From an uncultured Acetatifactor sp. (GTDB taxonomy: Bacteria > Bacillota > Clostridia > Lachnospirales > Lachnospiraceae): a stretch of DNA of 43,489 nucleotides. Shown here one piece after another: positions 34,384-43,489 of the stretch. The notes beneath the pieces are model-generated. The model was not told the origin of the DNA. It worked only from the letters and a program-made list of their open reading frames with translations, and made no database searches. The stretch covers positions 1 to 43,489 of the forward strand of contig CANQEV010000023.1 of the NCBI GenBank assembly GCA_947595925.1, written 5' to 3'. Every line of letters starts with the position of its first letter. Position 1 is the stretch's first letter. Position numbers and translations under genes: made by a program.

Positions 34384-34404
34384 CATTTTTCGGACATTGT
34401 ATAG

Positions 34405-34437
34405 AAAAAAGGCGCAGGTTTCCGCAAAACCCGCGCC
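34405..34437 (-). terminator. Intrinsic terminator of guaB
   Basis: On the minus strand GGCGCGGGTTT (34427-34437) pairs with AAACCTGCGCC (34411-34421) with one G-T pair and a five-base loop, followed directly by six T (34405-34410). Confidence 0.9.
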
Positions 34438-34458
34438 ATAAAATCTTATCTTTTTTCT

Positions 34459-35967
<1,509 letters not shown>

Positions 35968-35974
35968 TCAAATG

Positions 35975-36003
35975 AGTTTAACAAAGTTTAACCCGACTGT
36001 CAA
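35975..36003 (-). promoter_or_regulatory. Promoter of guaB with direct repeat over the -10
   Basis: TTGACA (35998-36003) and TAAACT (35975-35980) on the minus strand, 17-base spacer. GTTAAAC is repeated twice with a three-base gap (35976-35982 and 35986-35992), covering the spacer and -10 box; this may be an operator. The -35 lies four bases from the stop codon of the DUF6106-like gene. Confidence 0.8.
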
Positions 36004-36007
36004 CCCA

Positions 36008-36511
36008 TCAATCCGTAAAAACTTTCCGGGGATTCGCGTTCTTCATGACTTTCAGCATTTCTTCCGAGGGACTAAGCAGGATCCTCTCGCCGCCCTCATA
36101 GTAAAAGACATATCTGCGGTCCGGCTTATCCTCATAGCCGATGCTGTAATCTCTGTCTGTGGTCTGACGGTTCTTGTAATTGTCCAACCGGTAGGATTTG
36201 ATCGGGGCAAAGATCTCCACCCGGTCCATGGAATAGGTTGCCACGCGCTTGCGCCTGGTCTTCGCCATCACCTTGTCCACCACCAGCTCCTTGTCCAGAT
36301 ACAGGTATTCGTATTCGATGTCCGCCAGGGTCCCCACGTAATAGCCGCCATATCCCGCGGCCATGGCGAGGAGCATGCCGATGATCCCCGTTCCAAACAT
36401 AAATATGGATATTGCGCAAAAAATAGTAACGAAATAAAGGAGCCATTTCAAAAACACAAAGCCCAGGGATCCCTTCGCCTTCACAAGACATTCCACATAA
36501 TTTTCACTCAT
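36008..36511 (-). CDS. DUF6106-like membrane protein
   Basis: 167 residues from the ATG at 36511 (AAAGGA upstream); the frame is open 40 codons further but that part is unlike the rest. Two membrane spans (about 16-56) are followed by a C-terminal domain of ~100 residues with a PH-like, beta-rich pattern (YEYLYLDKELVVDKVMAKTRRKRVATYSMDRVEIFAPI) ending in RYVFYYEGGERILLSPSEEML. From memory this matches DUF6106, of unknown function. It sits between GH3 and guaB on the same strand and may be co-transcribed with GH3. Confidence 0.7.
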   Translation of the reverse strand: MSENYVECLVKAKGSLGFVFLKWLLYFVTIFCAISIFMFGTGIIGMLLAMAAGYGGYYVGTLADIEYEYLYLDKELVVDKVMAKTRRKRVATYSMDRVEIFAPIKSYRLDNYKNRQTTDRDYSIGYEDKPDRRYVFYYEGGERILLSPSEEMLKVMKNANPRKVFTD

Positions 36512-36575
36512 ACAAACATTCCTTTCTCTCCGCCCGCAGAAGCCTTTCCGATCAAGAAGTAACGGTGGTTTCCCG

Positions 36576-36611
36576 CCGGACGCGGGTTTCGGGACATATG
36601 TCCGCGTCCGG
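36576..36611. other. 10-bp perfect hairpin between GH3 and the DUF6106-like gene
   Basis: CCGGACGCGG (36576-36585) and CCGCGTCCGG (36602-36611) pair across a 16-base loop. No T-tract follows on either strand. It could be a processing or stability element between the two genes. Confidence 0.5.
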
Positions 36612-36649
36612 ACGCTCTCCCCGTTCTCCACAGGCTCTGATTCTCTCCT

Positions 36650-38785
36650 TTACGCGATGGTCACCGGGATCTCCGTCACGGTCTTCCCGGTCAGCTTCGC
36701 GCTTCTTGCGTCGGGGGCCTGGCCGCCCACATAGAGTTTCACCTCTCCGGACACCTGCAGCACGCCGTTTTCATCATACACGCCAAGGGCTTTCTTCGGG
36801 AGATGGATCTTTACGTCCGCGCTCTCCCCCGCCTTCAGATAAAGCTTTTTGATCCCTTTCAGCTGGGCGTTGGGGGTTCCCTCCCGGCAGACCTTCACGT
36901 ACACCTGCACGGTCTCGCCGCCCGCCATCTTTCCGACATTCTTCACGGTGGCCGTCACGTCCACGCCGTCCTCGCCCACGCGGTCCGTGGAAACCTTTAC
37001 GCCATTGTATTCAAAATCCGTATAGGACAGGCCGTAGCCGAAGGGATACAGCGCCTCTCCCTGCATATAGCGATACGTCCTGTTCTTCATGCTGTAGTCC
37101 GTAAACGCCGGGAGTTCCTCCGTGGAGCGGTAAAAAGTGACCGGAAGCCTTCCCTCGGGGTTCTTTTCCCCGAAAAGGATGTCCGCGATGGCCCTTCCGC
37201 CCTGAGCGCCGGGATACCAGCCCTGCAGGATCGCGGGGATGTGCTCGTCCGCCCAGTTCACCGCGAGCGCGCTGCCGGAGAGGAGCACCAGCACCACGGG
37301 CTTGCCGAAGGAGGCGATGGTCTCCAGCACATGCTGCTGCAGGCCGGGGAGGTTCAGATTGGGCTTGTCACCGCTGGCAAACTCGTTGCCCTCGTCCCCT
37401 TCCTCGCCTTCCAGTCCGGAATCCAGACCCATCACGGCGATGATCACGTCGCTGGCCGCACAGACACCCTTGACCTCGGAGATGCGGTCGTCATCCATGC
37501 CAAGGCCCTGGGACTTGGGACGGCAGAGATGGCACCCCTCGCTGGTCAGCACCCTCACGTCGTCTCCCAGGTACTCCTGGATGCCCTCCAGAACGGTCCA
37601 GTAGCGGGACGCGGTACCCTCGTAGTTGCCGACCAGGGCGCGTCTGTTGTTGGCGTTGGGCCCGATGACGCCCACGGTCTTAATAGATTTTTTATCCAGA
37701 GGGAGAAGGTTGTTCTCATTCTTCAGAAGGACCACGCATTTCTCGGCGGCCTTCCGGTTCAGCTCCTGCATGGGCTTGCTGTCCACAACGGTATATTCGA
37801 TCTTGTCATAGGGATTCTTCCCCTTCTCGTCAAAGACGCCCAGCTTCATCCTGGTAGTAAAGAGATTTACCAGGGCCTCGTCCAGACGGCTCTCCTTCAC
37901 CAGCCCCTCCTCCACGGCCTGCTTTAAATAATGGAAGAGATTTCCGCAGTTTAAGTCGCAGCCGTTGTTCATGGCCAGGGCGACGGACTCCACAGGCGTG
38001 TCGGTCACATGGTGTCCCTCGTGAAAATCCTTGATGGCCCAACAGTCGCTGGTGACATGCCCGGTAAAGCCCCACTCATCCCTCAGGGTATCCTGGAGCA
38101 GGGTCTTGCTCCCGCAGCAGGGCTCCCCATTGGTGCGGTTGTAAGCGCCCATGACAGCCTCCACGCCGGCCTCCTGCACGCAGGCCTGGAACGCGGGCAG
38201 ATAGGTCTCCGCCATGTCCTGTTTGCTGGCGATGGCGTCAAAGCTGTGACGAATGTCCTCGGGACCGCTGTGGACGGCAAAATGCTTCGCGCAGGCCGCA
38301 GCCTTTAAGTAATTCTCATCATGGCCCTGGATGCCCTGCACAAAGCGGACGCCCAGACGGGAGGTCAGATAAGGGTCCTCCCCGAAAGTCTCATGGCCTC
38401 TGCCCCAGCGGGGATCCCGGAAAATGTTCACGTTCGGCGACCAGAAGGTCAGTCCCTTATAGATATCCGTGTCATCGTACTCCTGCTGCATATTGAACTT
38501 CGCGCGGCCTTCTGTAGAAATGGCGTCCGCAACCTCCTCCAGGAAGTCCTCGTCAAAGGTGGCCGCCAGGCCGATGGACTGGGGGAACACCGTCGCAACG
38601 CCCGCCCGGGCCACCCCGTGCAACGCCTCGTTCCACCAGTTATAGGCCTTGATCCCCAGCCGCTCGATGGCGGGGGCCCAGTTTAAGGTCTGCTCTACTT
38701 TTTCCTCCAGAGTCATCTGCTCCACCAGTTTCCTGGCGCGCTCCCGGTACTCCTGGATCTTTTCTTTGTTCTTAGCGATCTCCAT
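36650..38785 (-). CDS. GH3 beta-xylosidase/beta-glucosidase-type enzyme
   Basis: 711 residues from the ATG at 38785, which has GGAGG eight bases upstream; an ATG eleven codons earlier lacks one. Domain 1 (barrel) contains YNWWNEALHGVARAG, FWSPNVNIFRDPRWGRGHETFGEDP, AKHFAVHSGPE and VTSDCWAI, whose Asp (residue 247 from this start) is the nucleophile. Domain 2 (about 350-560) supplies the variable acid/base, and a fibronectin III-like domain closes the protein. The YNWWNEALHGVAR pattern is typical of bacterial beta-xylosidases, which release xylose from xylo-oligosaccharides; beta-glucosidase activity cannot be excluded. It is cytoplasmic, with no signal peptide. Confidence 0.92.
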   Translation of the reverse strand: MEIAKNKEKIQEYRERARKLVEQMTLEEKVEQTLNWAPAIERLGIKAYNWWNEALHGVARAGVATVFPQSIGLAATFDEDFLEEVADAISTEGRAKFNMQQEYDDTDIYKGLTFWSPNVNIFRDPRWGRGHETFGEDPYLTSRLGVRFVQGIQGHDENYLKAAACAKHFAVHSGPEDIRHSFDAIASKQDMAETYLPAFQACVQEAGVEAVMGAYNRTNGEPCCGSKTLLQDTLRDEWGFTGHVTSDCWAIKDFHEGHHVTDTPVESVALAMNNGCDLNCGNLFHYLKQAVEEGLVKESRLDEALVNLFTTRMKLGVFDEKGKNPYDKIEYTVVDSKPMQELNRKAAEKCVVLLKNENNLLPLDKKSIKTVGVIGPNANNRRALVGNYEGTASRYWTVLEGIQEYLGDDVRVLTSEGCHLCRPKSQGLGMDDDRISEVKGVCAASDVIIAVMGLDSGLEGEEGDEGNEFASGDKPNLNLPGLQQHVLETIASFGKPVVLVLLSGSALAVNWADEHIPAILQGWYPGAQGGRAIADILFGEKNPEGRLPVTFYRSTEELPAFTDYSMKNRTYRYMQGEALYPFGYGLSYTDFEYNGVKVSTDRVGEDGVDVTATVKNVGKMAGGETVQVYVKVCREGTPNAQLKGIKKLYLKAGESADVKIHLPKKALGVYDENGVLQVSGEVKLYVGGQAPDARSAKLTGKTVTEIPVTIA

Positions 38786-38849
38786 AACATAACCCTCCGT
38801 GTTCTGATCTGTTTGCATGCAGCGTCTAAAACAACCGCCTATGATATCC

Positions 38850-38878
38850 AGTGTAGTACAACCCCCGGCTTTTCACAA
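38850..38878 (-). promoter_or_regulatory. Predicted promoter of GH3
   Basis: TTGTGA (38873-38878) and TACACT (38850-38855) on the minus strand, 17-base spacer; leader of about 65 bases. Confidence 0.6.
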
Positions 38879-38924
38879 GGTTTTTCTTGCCAAATAGATG
38901 GGAAATTTTGCTAAAACAGTTTAT

Positions 38925-38950
38925 ATTTCAGCCGCGAAGCGGCGGAAAAG
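38925..38950 (-). terminator. Possible weak terminator after the GTPase-NYN gene
   Basis: GCCGC and GCGGC around a three-base loop form a short GC stem that is extended by TTTC/GAAA pairs with one mismatch between. There is no real T-tract, so termination is uncertain. Confidence 0.3.
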
Positions 38951-38954
38951 CGCG

Positions 38955-41756
38955 TCACTCCTCCATAATCCCAAACTGCTCTTTCGCCTCCCTGCCCCGC
39001 CGTCTCAGATCCTCCAGAAGCCCCAGGGAGGACATCCTCGCCGCACCCTCGCCCCAGATGATCATCTGCTCCAGGCCGTCGGAGGTGGCCACCGTCACCC
39101 GGCAGCGGGAGGCGATCTTGTGGACGGTCTTTTCGATATACTGATCCGCCGTCTCCGCCTCCTTGGTATAGACGACATAGATATTGTTGACCTTCTGGAC
39201 GGACCCCGGGTTGCCCCTGACCTTATAGGCGTCGTACACCAGGATCAGCGTGCCCCCGATATAACCCTGGTAATTGCACATCTCGTCTGTCAGTCTGTCC
39301 CTGGCGCTGTCGATGTTGACCTTCGAGAGCTCCCGCAGCTCCGGCCAGGAAAAGATCACATTATAGCCGTCCACGAGAAGGCAGTCTTCTTTTTCCTCCG
39401 AAGCTTTCCGATTCCCTTTTCCCACAGCGCTTTTCTGAATACCGCCGTCTGCCGGCGCGGCGTCAGCCTGTCCGGAGACTGTCTGACCGGCATACGCCTC
39501 CTCCCGCCGGTTCCCACGGTGATACCTCCGATACCCTCTGCGGTCGGACTCCTTCCGGTTCTGGTTTTTACGGCCCTGGGCGAAGATGGCGTCGATCTCC
39601 TCCTGGCTGATATACCGTTCAGAGGGATCCCGGTAGGGACTTTTCTCCGGCTTTGGGATCTCCCCGACGGCTTTCTCCCCGGCAGCCTGCTCCAGCATCC
39701 CTTTCAGATCTCCGGCGGAGAAACCTTCGGTTCCTTCCTGCCCTTCTCCCTCCTGCTGCCGGATCCGCTCCTGCCAGCGCCTCGCCGCCTCTAAAAAGTC
39801 TTCCCGGAGAGGGAGATGGGCGTAGTCCGGCACGCGCTCCCAAGGCACCACAAAGCCAGCTCCGTGGGCGCAGAATACGGAGGACGCCGGGTTTTCCGTG
39901 TCCGCCTCCGGGTCGTAAGCGATATCCCGGATCACCTGCTCTGCCTCCCGGCAGGGCTCATATCCCCCGGGGACGCAGGTCAGCCGCCCCATTCCCTTCG
40001 TGTAGGAGACCACTTCCCTCTGGTAATCCCGCATGGCCGCCACCGGCGCGACCCCTTTCAGAACCGTGACGCCGCCTTCCGTCTGAGGCGGTTCAAACCT
40101 TCCCCCCATCCGCTGCACATCCGTCATGGCCCGTCCCAGGCACTCCGTCGGCATATCGATAGAAAAGGAAAAGACGGGCTCCAGAAGGACGCTTTTCCCG
40201 CTGCGAAGTCCCTGGCGCAGGGCCCGGCAGGCCGCCTGGCGGAAATCCCCGCCCTCGGTGTGCTTTAGGTGGACCCGTCCCGCCACCAGACTGACCCTAA
40301 GATCCGTGACCTCCGAGCCGGTGAGCACTCCCGCATGGGATCTCTCTTCTAAATTGGACAGGATCAGCCGCTGCCAGTTCCGGTCCAGCTCGTCCTCGCT
40401 GAGATAGGAGGCAAACTGCAGCCCGCTCCCCCGCTCTCCCGGCTCGATCAAGAGCTGCACCTCCGCGTAGTGCCGCAGGGGTTCGAAATGCCCCACGCCC
40501 AGCACGGGCTCCGCCAGAGTCTCCTTATACACGATGCTGCCGTTCTCAAACTCTACCTCCAGGCCCAGACGCTCCGCCATAAGGTTCTTTAGGATCTCGA
40601 TCTGGACCTCCCCCATAACCTGCACATGGATCTCCTTCAAAGATTCCTTCCAGACGACGTGCAGCAGGGGTTCTTCCTCCTCCAGCTTCCGCATCTGTCC
40701 CAGGACCGTCACGGGATCGCTCCCCTCCGGCAGCTTTAAGCCGTATGTCAGGACCGGCTCCAGGCTGGGCAGACTATTCTCGCTCTCATATCCCAGCCCC
40801 TGCCCTGCAAAGGTCTTCGAAAGCCCGGTGACGGCGCAGATCCCGCCCGCCATGACCCGGAGCACCGTCTGGAACTGAGCGCCGTTGTAAATCCGAAGCT
40901 GGTCCGCCTTTTCCTCCCAGACGTCCTCTCCGAAAGCGCTCTTTTCGTTGCCCACCACCTGCTTTGCGGCAAGGCTCCCTCCGGTGACTTTTAAGTGCGT
41001 CAGGCGGTTTCCCTGCCTGTCCCGGGAGATCTTTATGACCCTGGCTCCAAATTCCTCCGGATACTCCGGGGAGAGCGTGTACCTCACAAGTCCGTCCAGA
41101 AGTTCCTCCACGCCCCAGAGCCGCAGGGCGGAACCGAAATAGACCGGGAACACCTCCCGGGATGCCACCGCCTCCGCGACGGTCCCCGGACCGATCTCCC
41201 CGGTCTCTAAATATTCCTCCAACAGAGCCTCACCGCACAGGGCAAGGTCATCATAAAATACGCCGGGAGACGGGGAACCGCTCGAGAAATCCACGCAGGA
41301 CTCGTCCAGCTTTTCCCTCAGTTCTCCAAGGAGCGCCTCTCTGTCCGTCCCCTCCTGGTCCATCTTGTTTACAAAGAGAAAGGTGGGGATCCCATAGCGC
41401 CTTAACAACCCCCAGAGCGTCCGGGTATGCCCCTGCACGCCGTCCGCCCCGCTGATAACCAGGACCGCGTAGTCCAAAACCTGGAGAGTCCTCTCCATCT
41501 CCCCGGAAAAATCCACATGCCCCGGCGTGTCCAGGATCGTGATCTCCGTATCCTTCCATGCAAAGTGCGCCTGTTTGGAGAATATGGTGATCCCCCGGTC
41601 CCTCTCCTGAGCAAAATTGTCCAGGAAGGCGTCCTGGTGGTCCACCCGGCCCAGCTCCCGCAGGACTCCGCTTTTATACAAAAAGGCCTCCGCCAGGGTC
41701 GTCTTCCCCGCGTCCACATGGGCCAGTATTCCGATCACACGGCGGTTCTCATACAT
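38955..41756 (-). CDS. TetM-like ribosomal GTPase fused to a NYN (Rae1/YacP-like) ribonuclease domain
   Basis: 933 residues. Residues 1-640 are an EF-G/TetM-type translational GTPase: G1 AHVDAGKT (12-19), G2 RGITI (54-58), G3 DTPGH (76-80), G4 NKMD (130-133), G5 SAL (209-211), then domains II-V ending around SYTKGMGRL and ENPASSVFCAHGAGFVVPW. A disordered linker rich in Arg, Gln, Glu and Gly (660-785) follows. Residues 790-933 are a NYN/PIN-like nuclease closest to YacP/Rae1, with LLVDGYN (D796, N799), YDAYKVRG (D842), ADQYIEK (D871, E875) and TSDGLEQ (D893). Rae1 of Bacillus subtilis cuts mRNA in the ribosomal A site, and TetM-type proteins bind next to that site, so the fusion could place a nuclease there. 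Tetracycline resistance is possible but not implied. AGGAG precedes the start. Confidence 0.88.
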   Translation of the reverse strand: MYENRRVIGILAHVDAGKTTLAEAFLYKSGVLRELGRVDHQDAFLDNFAQERDRGITIFSKQAHFAWKDTEITILDTPGHVDFSGEMERTLQVLDYAVLVISGADGVQGHTRTLWGLLRRYGIPTFLFVNKMDQEGTDREALLGELREKLDESCVDFSSGSPSPGVFYDDLALCGEALLEEYLETGEIGPGTVAEAVASREVFPVYFGSALRLWGVEELLDGLVRYTLSPEYPEEFGARVIKISRDRQGNRLTHLKVTGGSLAAKQVVGNEKSAFGEDVWEEKADQLRIYNGAQFQTVLRVMAGGICAVTGLSKTFAGQGLGYESENSLPSLEPVLTYGLKLPEGSDPVTVLGQMRKLEEEEPLLHVVWKESLKEIHVQVMGEVQIEILKNLMAERLGLEVEFENGSIVYKETLAEPVLGVGHFEPLRHYAEVQLLIEPGERGSGLQFASYLSEDELDRNWQRLILSNLEERSHAGVLTGSEVTDLRVSLVAGRVHLKHTEGGDFRQAACRALRQGLRSGKSVLLEPVFSFSIDMPTECLGRAMTDVQRMGGRFEPPQTEGGVTVLKGVAPVAAMRDYQREVVSYTKGMGRLTCVPGGYEPCREAEQVIRDIAYDPEADTENPASSVFCAHGAGFVVPWERVPDYAHLPLREDFLEAARRWQERIRQQEGEGQEGTEGFSAGDLKGMLEQAAGEKAVGEIPKPEKSPYRDPSERYISQEEIDAIFAQGRKNQNRKESDRRGYRRYHRGNRREEAYAGQTVSGQADAAPADGGIQKSAVGKGNRKASEEKEDCLLVDGYNVIFSWPELRELSKVNIDSARDRLTDEMCNYQGYIGGTLILVYDAYKVRGNPGSVQKVNNIYVVYTKEAETADQYIEKTVHKIASRCRVTVATSDGLEQMIIWGEGAARMSSLGLLEDLRRRGREAKEQFGIMEE

Positions 41757-41831
41757 GGTGAAACTCTCCTGATCCTTCTGAAAAATTCCTATCTCTCATC
41801 TTCTGACTGACTACAGAAAATTTCAACATTT

Positions 41832-42194
41832 CTATATATGGTAACTCTCTATATATTTTTCAGCTTTATCCCTGCTCATCCCATAATACCGGCACAACTT
41901 CTCCAGGATCTCTTCCCGCGGCTTTCCCTGATCCAGATTATCCTGAATCAGACCGCTGATTCCTTCTTCTCTTTCATCCTGAAGCATCTCAGTCAATGCC
42001 TTGCACATATCAACCTTCCCGTCCTTTCTGTGATATTTCTTTACGGAAATCAGCTCCCTGGCATCCGTGTAGGCCATCGCCATATCGTACGCGCTCTCGT
42101 CCATGTTCTGAAATGCCGCGTCCTCTTCCACCAGTTTCCGCAGGCCGTTTTTGTCCTCGGACATTCGGATAAAGTCAAAAATCTCCTGCTTTTC
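41832..42194 (-). pseudogene. Truncated Rpn-family nuclease (C-terminal remnant)
   Basis: The 110-residue open frame from the ATG at 42164 looks like the C-terminal third of a Rpn/PD-(D/E)XK transposase-like nuclease: FIRMSEDKNG, AYDMAMAYTDARELISVKKYHRKDGKVDMCKAL, DEREEGISGLI and the final helix pair with CRYYGMSRDKAEKYI. Recognisable sequence (EIFDFIR) continues upstream of that ATG to a TAA at about 42197, and no ribosome binding site precedes the ATG. The N-terminal catalytic domain is absent. I read it as a decayed gene; a short expressed protein cannot be excluded. Confidence 0.65.
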
Positions 42195-42321
42195 TTAAAA
42201 AATTGGTGATTGTAAGCATAGATTTTCAGATCTTCAGAATATCACAGACAAAAGACAAAACTTATGCTCGCTTATTATCCTAGCACATCTCCACGCCGAA
42301 TGCAATGTCAAAATTTCCGAT

Positions 42322-43248
42322 CTAATCAATTTTATCATCCGGATCATACCACATTTCAAAATCATCCTCCTCGTCGCTGACAGCAACCTTGTCTTCCAAG
42401 AAAATACTCTTCAATTCCTTACCGTCTTTACGGGGAATACTGAATTCCGTCACCACTTCCTGTTTCTCCGTGTCAACCAGGATGATGGACATATACGTAT
42501 TGACCCGCGCATGACCGAGCAGATCTTTAAGCAATGCGAAGGCCTCAGAATCTACGCATACAAAAGTCGTTTTTATATCTTTCAGGCTCTCCGGCTCCCA
42601 TGCATCCTGCAAAAACAAGGCAGCATACCTATCCATCGTCATTCTGATGAACATCTTTTTCTCCCTGCGAAGCTGTTCCTCATCATCGCTTCGGAATCTC
42701 TTGCTGATCACCACAAAATTCCAGTACCTTGGCTCATAACCCTGAATACGAATGGCAAATGCGCTATACTGTATCAAACCGAACCTGCTTTTCGACAATT
42801 CATCAAACGGCAGACATGGGAAAAACTGAAGCATATGACCTCTTGCGTAAAGCTCCTGCATGATCGTATTTTCAACTTTCGCTCCCAGTTCCATCCGGCT
42901 CTCAGGAGGTTCCATGAAATGATTGCCCGCCGGATTCCTCTTCTCCTGTCGGTCTTTCGGAAGCATTCCGTTTGCCCGCATAACCGATTCATAATCGACC
43001 CGCTCCTTATCAGAGGCATTTTTTACGATCGCCTGAACCAGTTCCACCGACAAGGGTTTCGTAATTTTGTGATTTACTATCCTCGATAATGTTGAAGCAC
43101 TGACGCCGCAAGCGTTTGCAAATTGCGCCATGGTTCGTTCCGGACCCTTTGCAAGATTCACATACGCTGCCAGCTGCATCTTGTCCGGAACATACGCTTC
43201 CACATATTCGCGGTTCATATCATTTCTTTCATGATTTCTTTCTGTCAT
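42322..43248 (-). CDS. XRE-like DNA-binding protein with an unknown C-terminal domain
   Basis: 308 residues. An N-terminal helix-turn-helix covers MAQFANACGVSASTLSRIVNHKITKPLSVELVQAIVKN (about 40-77). The remaining ~190 residues (from about MELGAKVENTIMQELYARGH) alternate strands and helices, with FGLIQYSAFAIRIQGYEPRYWNFVVISKRF and a C-terminus ending in an acidic tail. I recognise no catalytic motif; the N-terminal YARGH...PFDE...IQGYEPRYWNFVV section could be a nuclease-like fold, but this is a guess. It lies in A/T-richer DNA beside the decayed Rpn gene, which suggests an acquired segment. AGAGGG touches the ATG, so spacing is poor and the true start may be the ATG at 43218. Confidence 0.75.
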   Translation of the reverse strand: MTERNHERNDMNREYVEAYVPDKMQLAAYVNLAKGPERTMAQFANACGVSASTLSRIVNHKITKPLSVELVQAIVKNASDKERVDYESVMRANGMLPKDRQEKRNPAGNHFMEPPESRMELGAKVENTIMQELYARGHMLQFFPCLPFDELSKSRFGLIQYSAFAIRIQGYEPRYWNFVVISKRFRSDDEEQLRREKKMFIRMTMDRYAALFLQDAWEPESLKDIKTTFVCVDSEAFALLKDLLGHARVNTYMSIILVDTEKQEVVTEFSIPRKDGKELKSIFLEDKVAVSDEEDDFEMWYDPDDKID

Positions 43249-43318
43249 CCCTCTTTATTCTCCATTTCCGTTTTATCATATTTGTTTTCATTTGTTTGCA
43301 ATACTGTTTTCAATATTC

Positions 43319-43339
43319 TGTGATTACAATATTATCACA
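43319..43339. promoter_or_regulatory. Candidate operator: inverted repeat upstream of the XRE-like gene
   Basis: TGTGAT (43319-43324) and ATCACA (43334-43339) are inverted copies nine bases apart, in the A/T-rich DNA about 70 bases before the start of the XRE-like gene. Promoter boxes nearby are ambiguous. Confidence 0.35.
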
Positions 43340-43467
43340 TTGCGATTTGATTATCATCCATTTTTTAAAGAATATCTTATAAAAAATGCAAACCGCTTTT
43401 CAGGTAGTCCGCACTTCCCGAGTTTGCCGCTTGACAGCTAATTCTAATTAATTTTTTTCCTTATTTT

Positions 43468-43489
43468 GCAAGGTTTTCCTTGCTTTTTT
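43468..43489 (+). terminator. Intrinsic terminator at the right edge
   Basis: GCAAGG (43468-43473), TTTT, CCTTGC (43478-43483) and six T form a textbook terminator for plus-strand RNA. No plus-strand gene is visible in the preceding 250 bases. Confidence 0.65.

Noticed and set aside
38955..41756. Acquired tetracycline resistance gene
   Set aside because: The GTPase is TetM-like, but it carries a nuclease domain, has the same base composition as its surroundings and no mobile genes flank it directly, so resistance is not the first reading.

Overview
The window looks like chromosomal DNA of a xylan-degrading gut member of the Clostridia, most likely a GC-rich Lachnospiraceae. Three things point there: the gene families (glutaminyl-tRNA synthetase next to a DUF2225 gene, separate PurO and AICAR transformylase in place of a fused PurH, DUF6062- and DUF6106-like proteins); Gram-positive ribosome binding sites (AGGAGG type) and TTGACA/TATAAT-type promoters; and the polysaccharide-degrading gene set. 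Nearly all genes lie on the minus strand. There are no rRNA or tRNA genes, no CRISPR array and no intact insertion sequence. The last 1.3 kb on the right is visibly richer in A+T.

Layout, left to right: the 3' end of an ABC-class ATPase gene (2-877, plus strand) converges on a minus-strand run of glycosyltransferase, HAD-CPBP fusion and greA (874-3811). Next come a MraY-like transferase and a large GH2 enzyme (4006-8510), a GH67 alpha-glucuronidase (8862-10934), and an operon of response regulator, sensor kinase and GH31 enzyme (11142-16351). The plus-strand DUF6062 gene and a minus-strand TetR gene converge at 17.3 kb. A palindromic repeat element and an acidic membrane protein gene follow. 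Then come DUF2225 and glnS (19042-21658), whose leader carries three copies of a 61-bp repeat. The purine genes purO and AICAR transformylase (22156-24137) sit behind a ZTP riboswitch. After these are a membrane-anchored GH10 xylanase (24429-27620), two MutS-like ATPases with an XRE regulator (27751-31183), a GGDEF-EAL protein (31321-34194), guaB (34459-35913), a DUF6106-like membrane protein, a GH3 enzyme (36650-38785) and a TetM-like GTPase fused to a NYN nuclease (38955-41756). The right end holds a truncated Rpn-type nuclease gene and an XRE-type regulator.

How the genes fit together: five glycoside hydrolases (GH10, GH67, GH31, GH2, GH3) form a dispersed xylan system. The GH10 enzyme has a signal peptide and a C-terminal membrane anchor, so it should act outside the cell. 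The other four lack signal peptides and should finish imported oligosaccharides inside. No transporter is in the window. The two-component system shares an operon with GH31 and has a phased direct repeat upstream of its own promoter, so it may control part of this system. The purine genes are governed by ZMP/ZTP, the substrate of the AICAR transformylase encoded in the operon; guaB has its own promoter and terminator.

The most unusual items are the fusion of a ribosome-protection GTPase to a Rae1/YacP-like ribonuclease domain, the overlapping pair of MutS-like ATPases, the HAD-CPBP fusion, and three different non-coding repeat structures (8550-8787, 18007-18237, 21705-21902).
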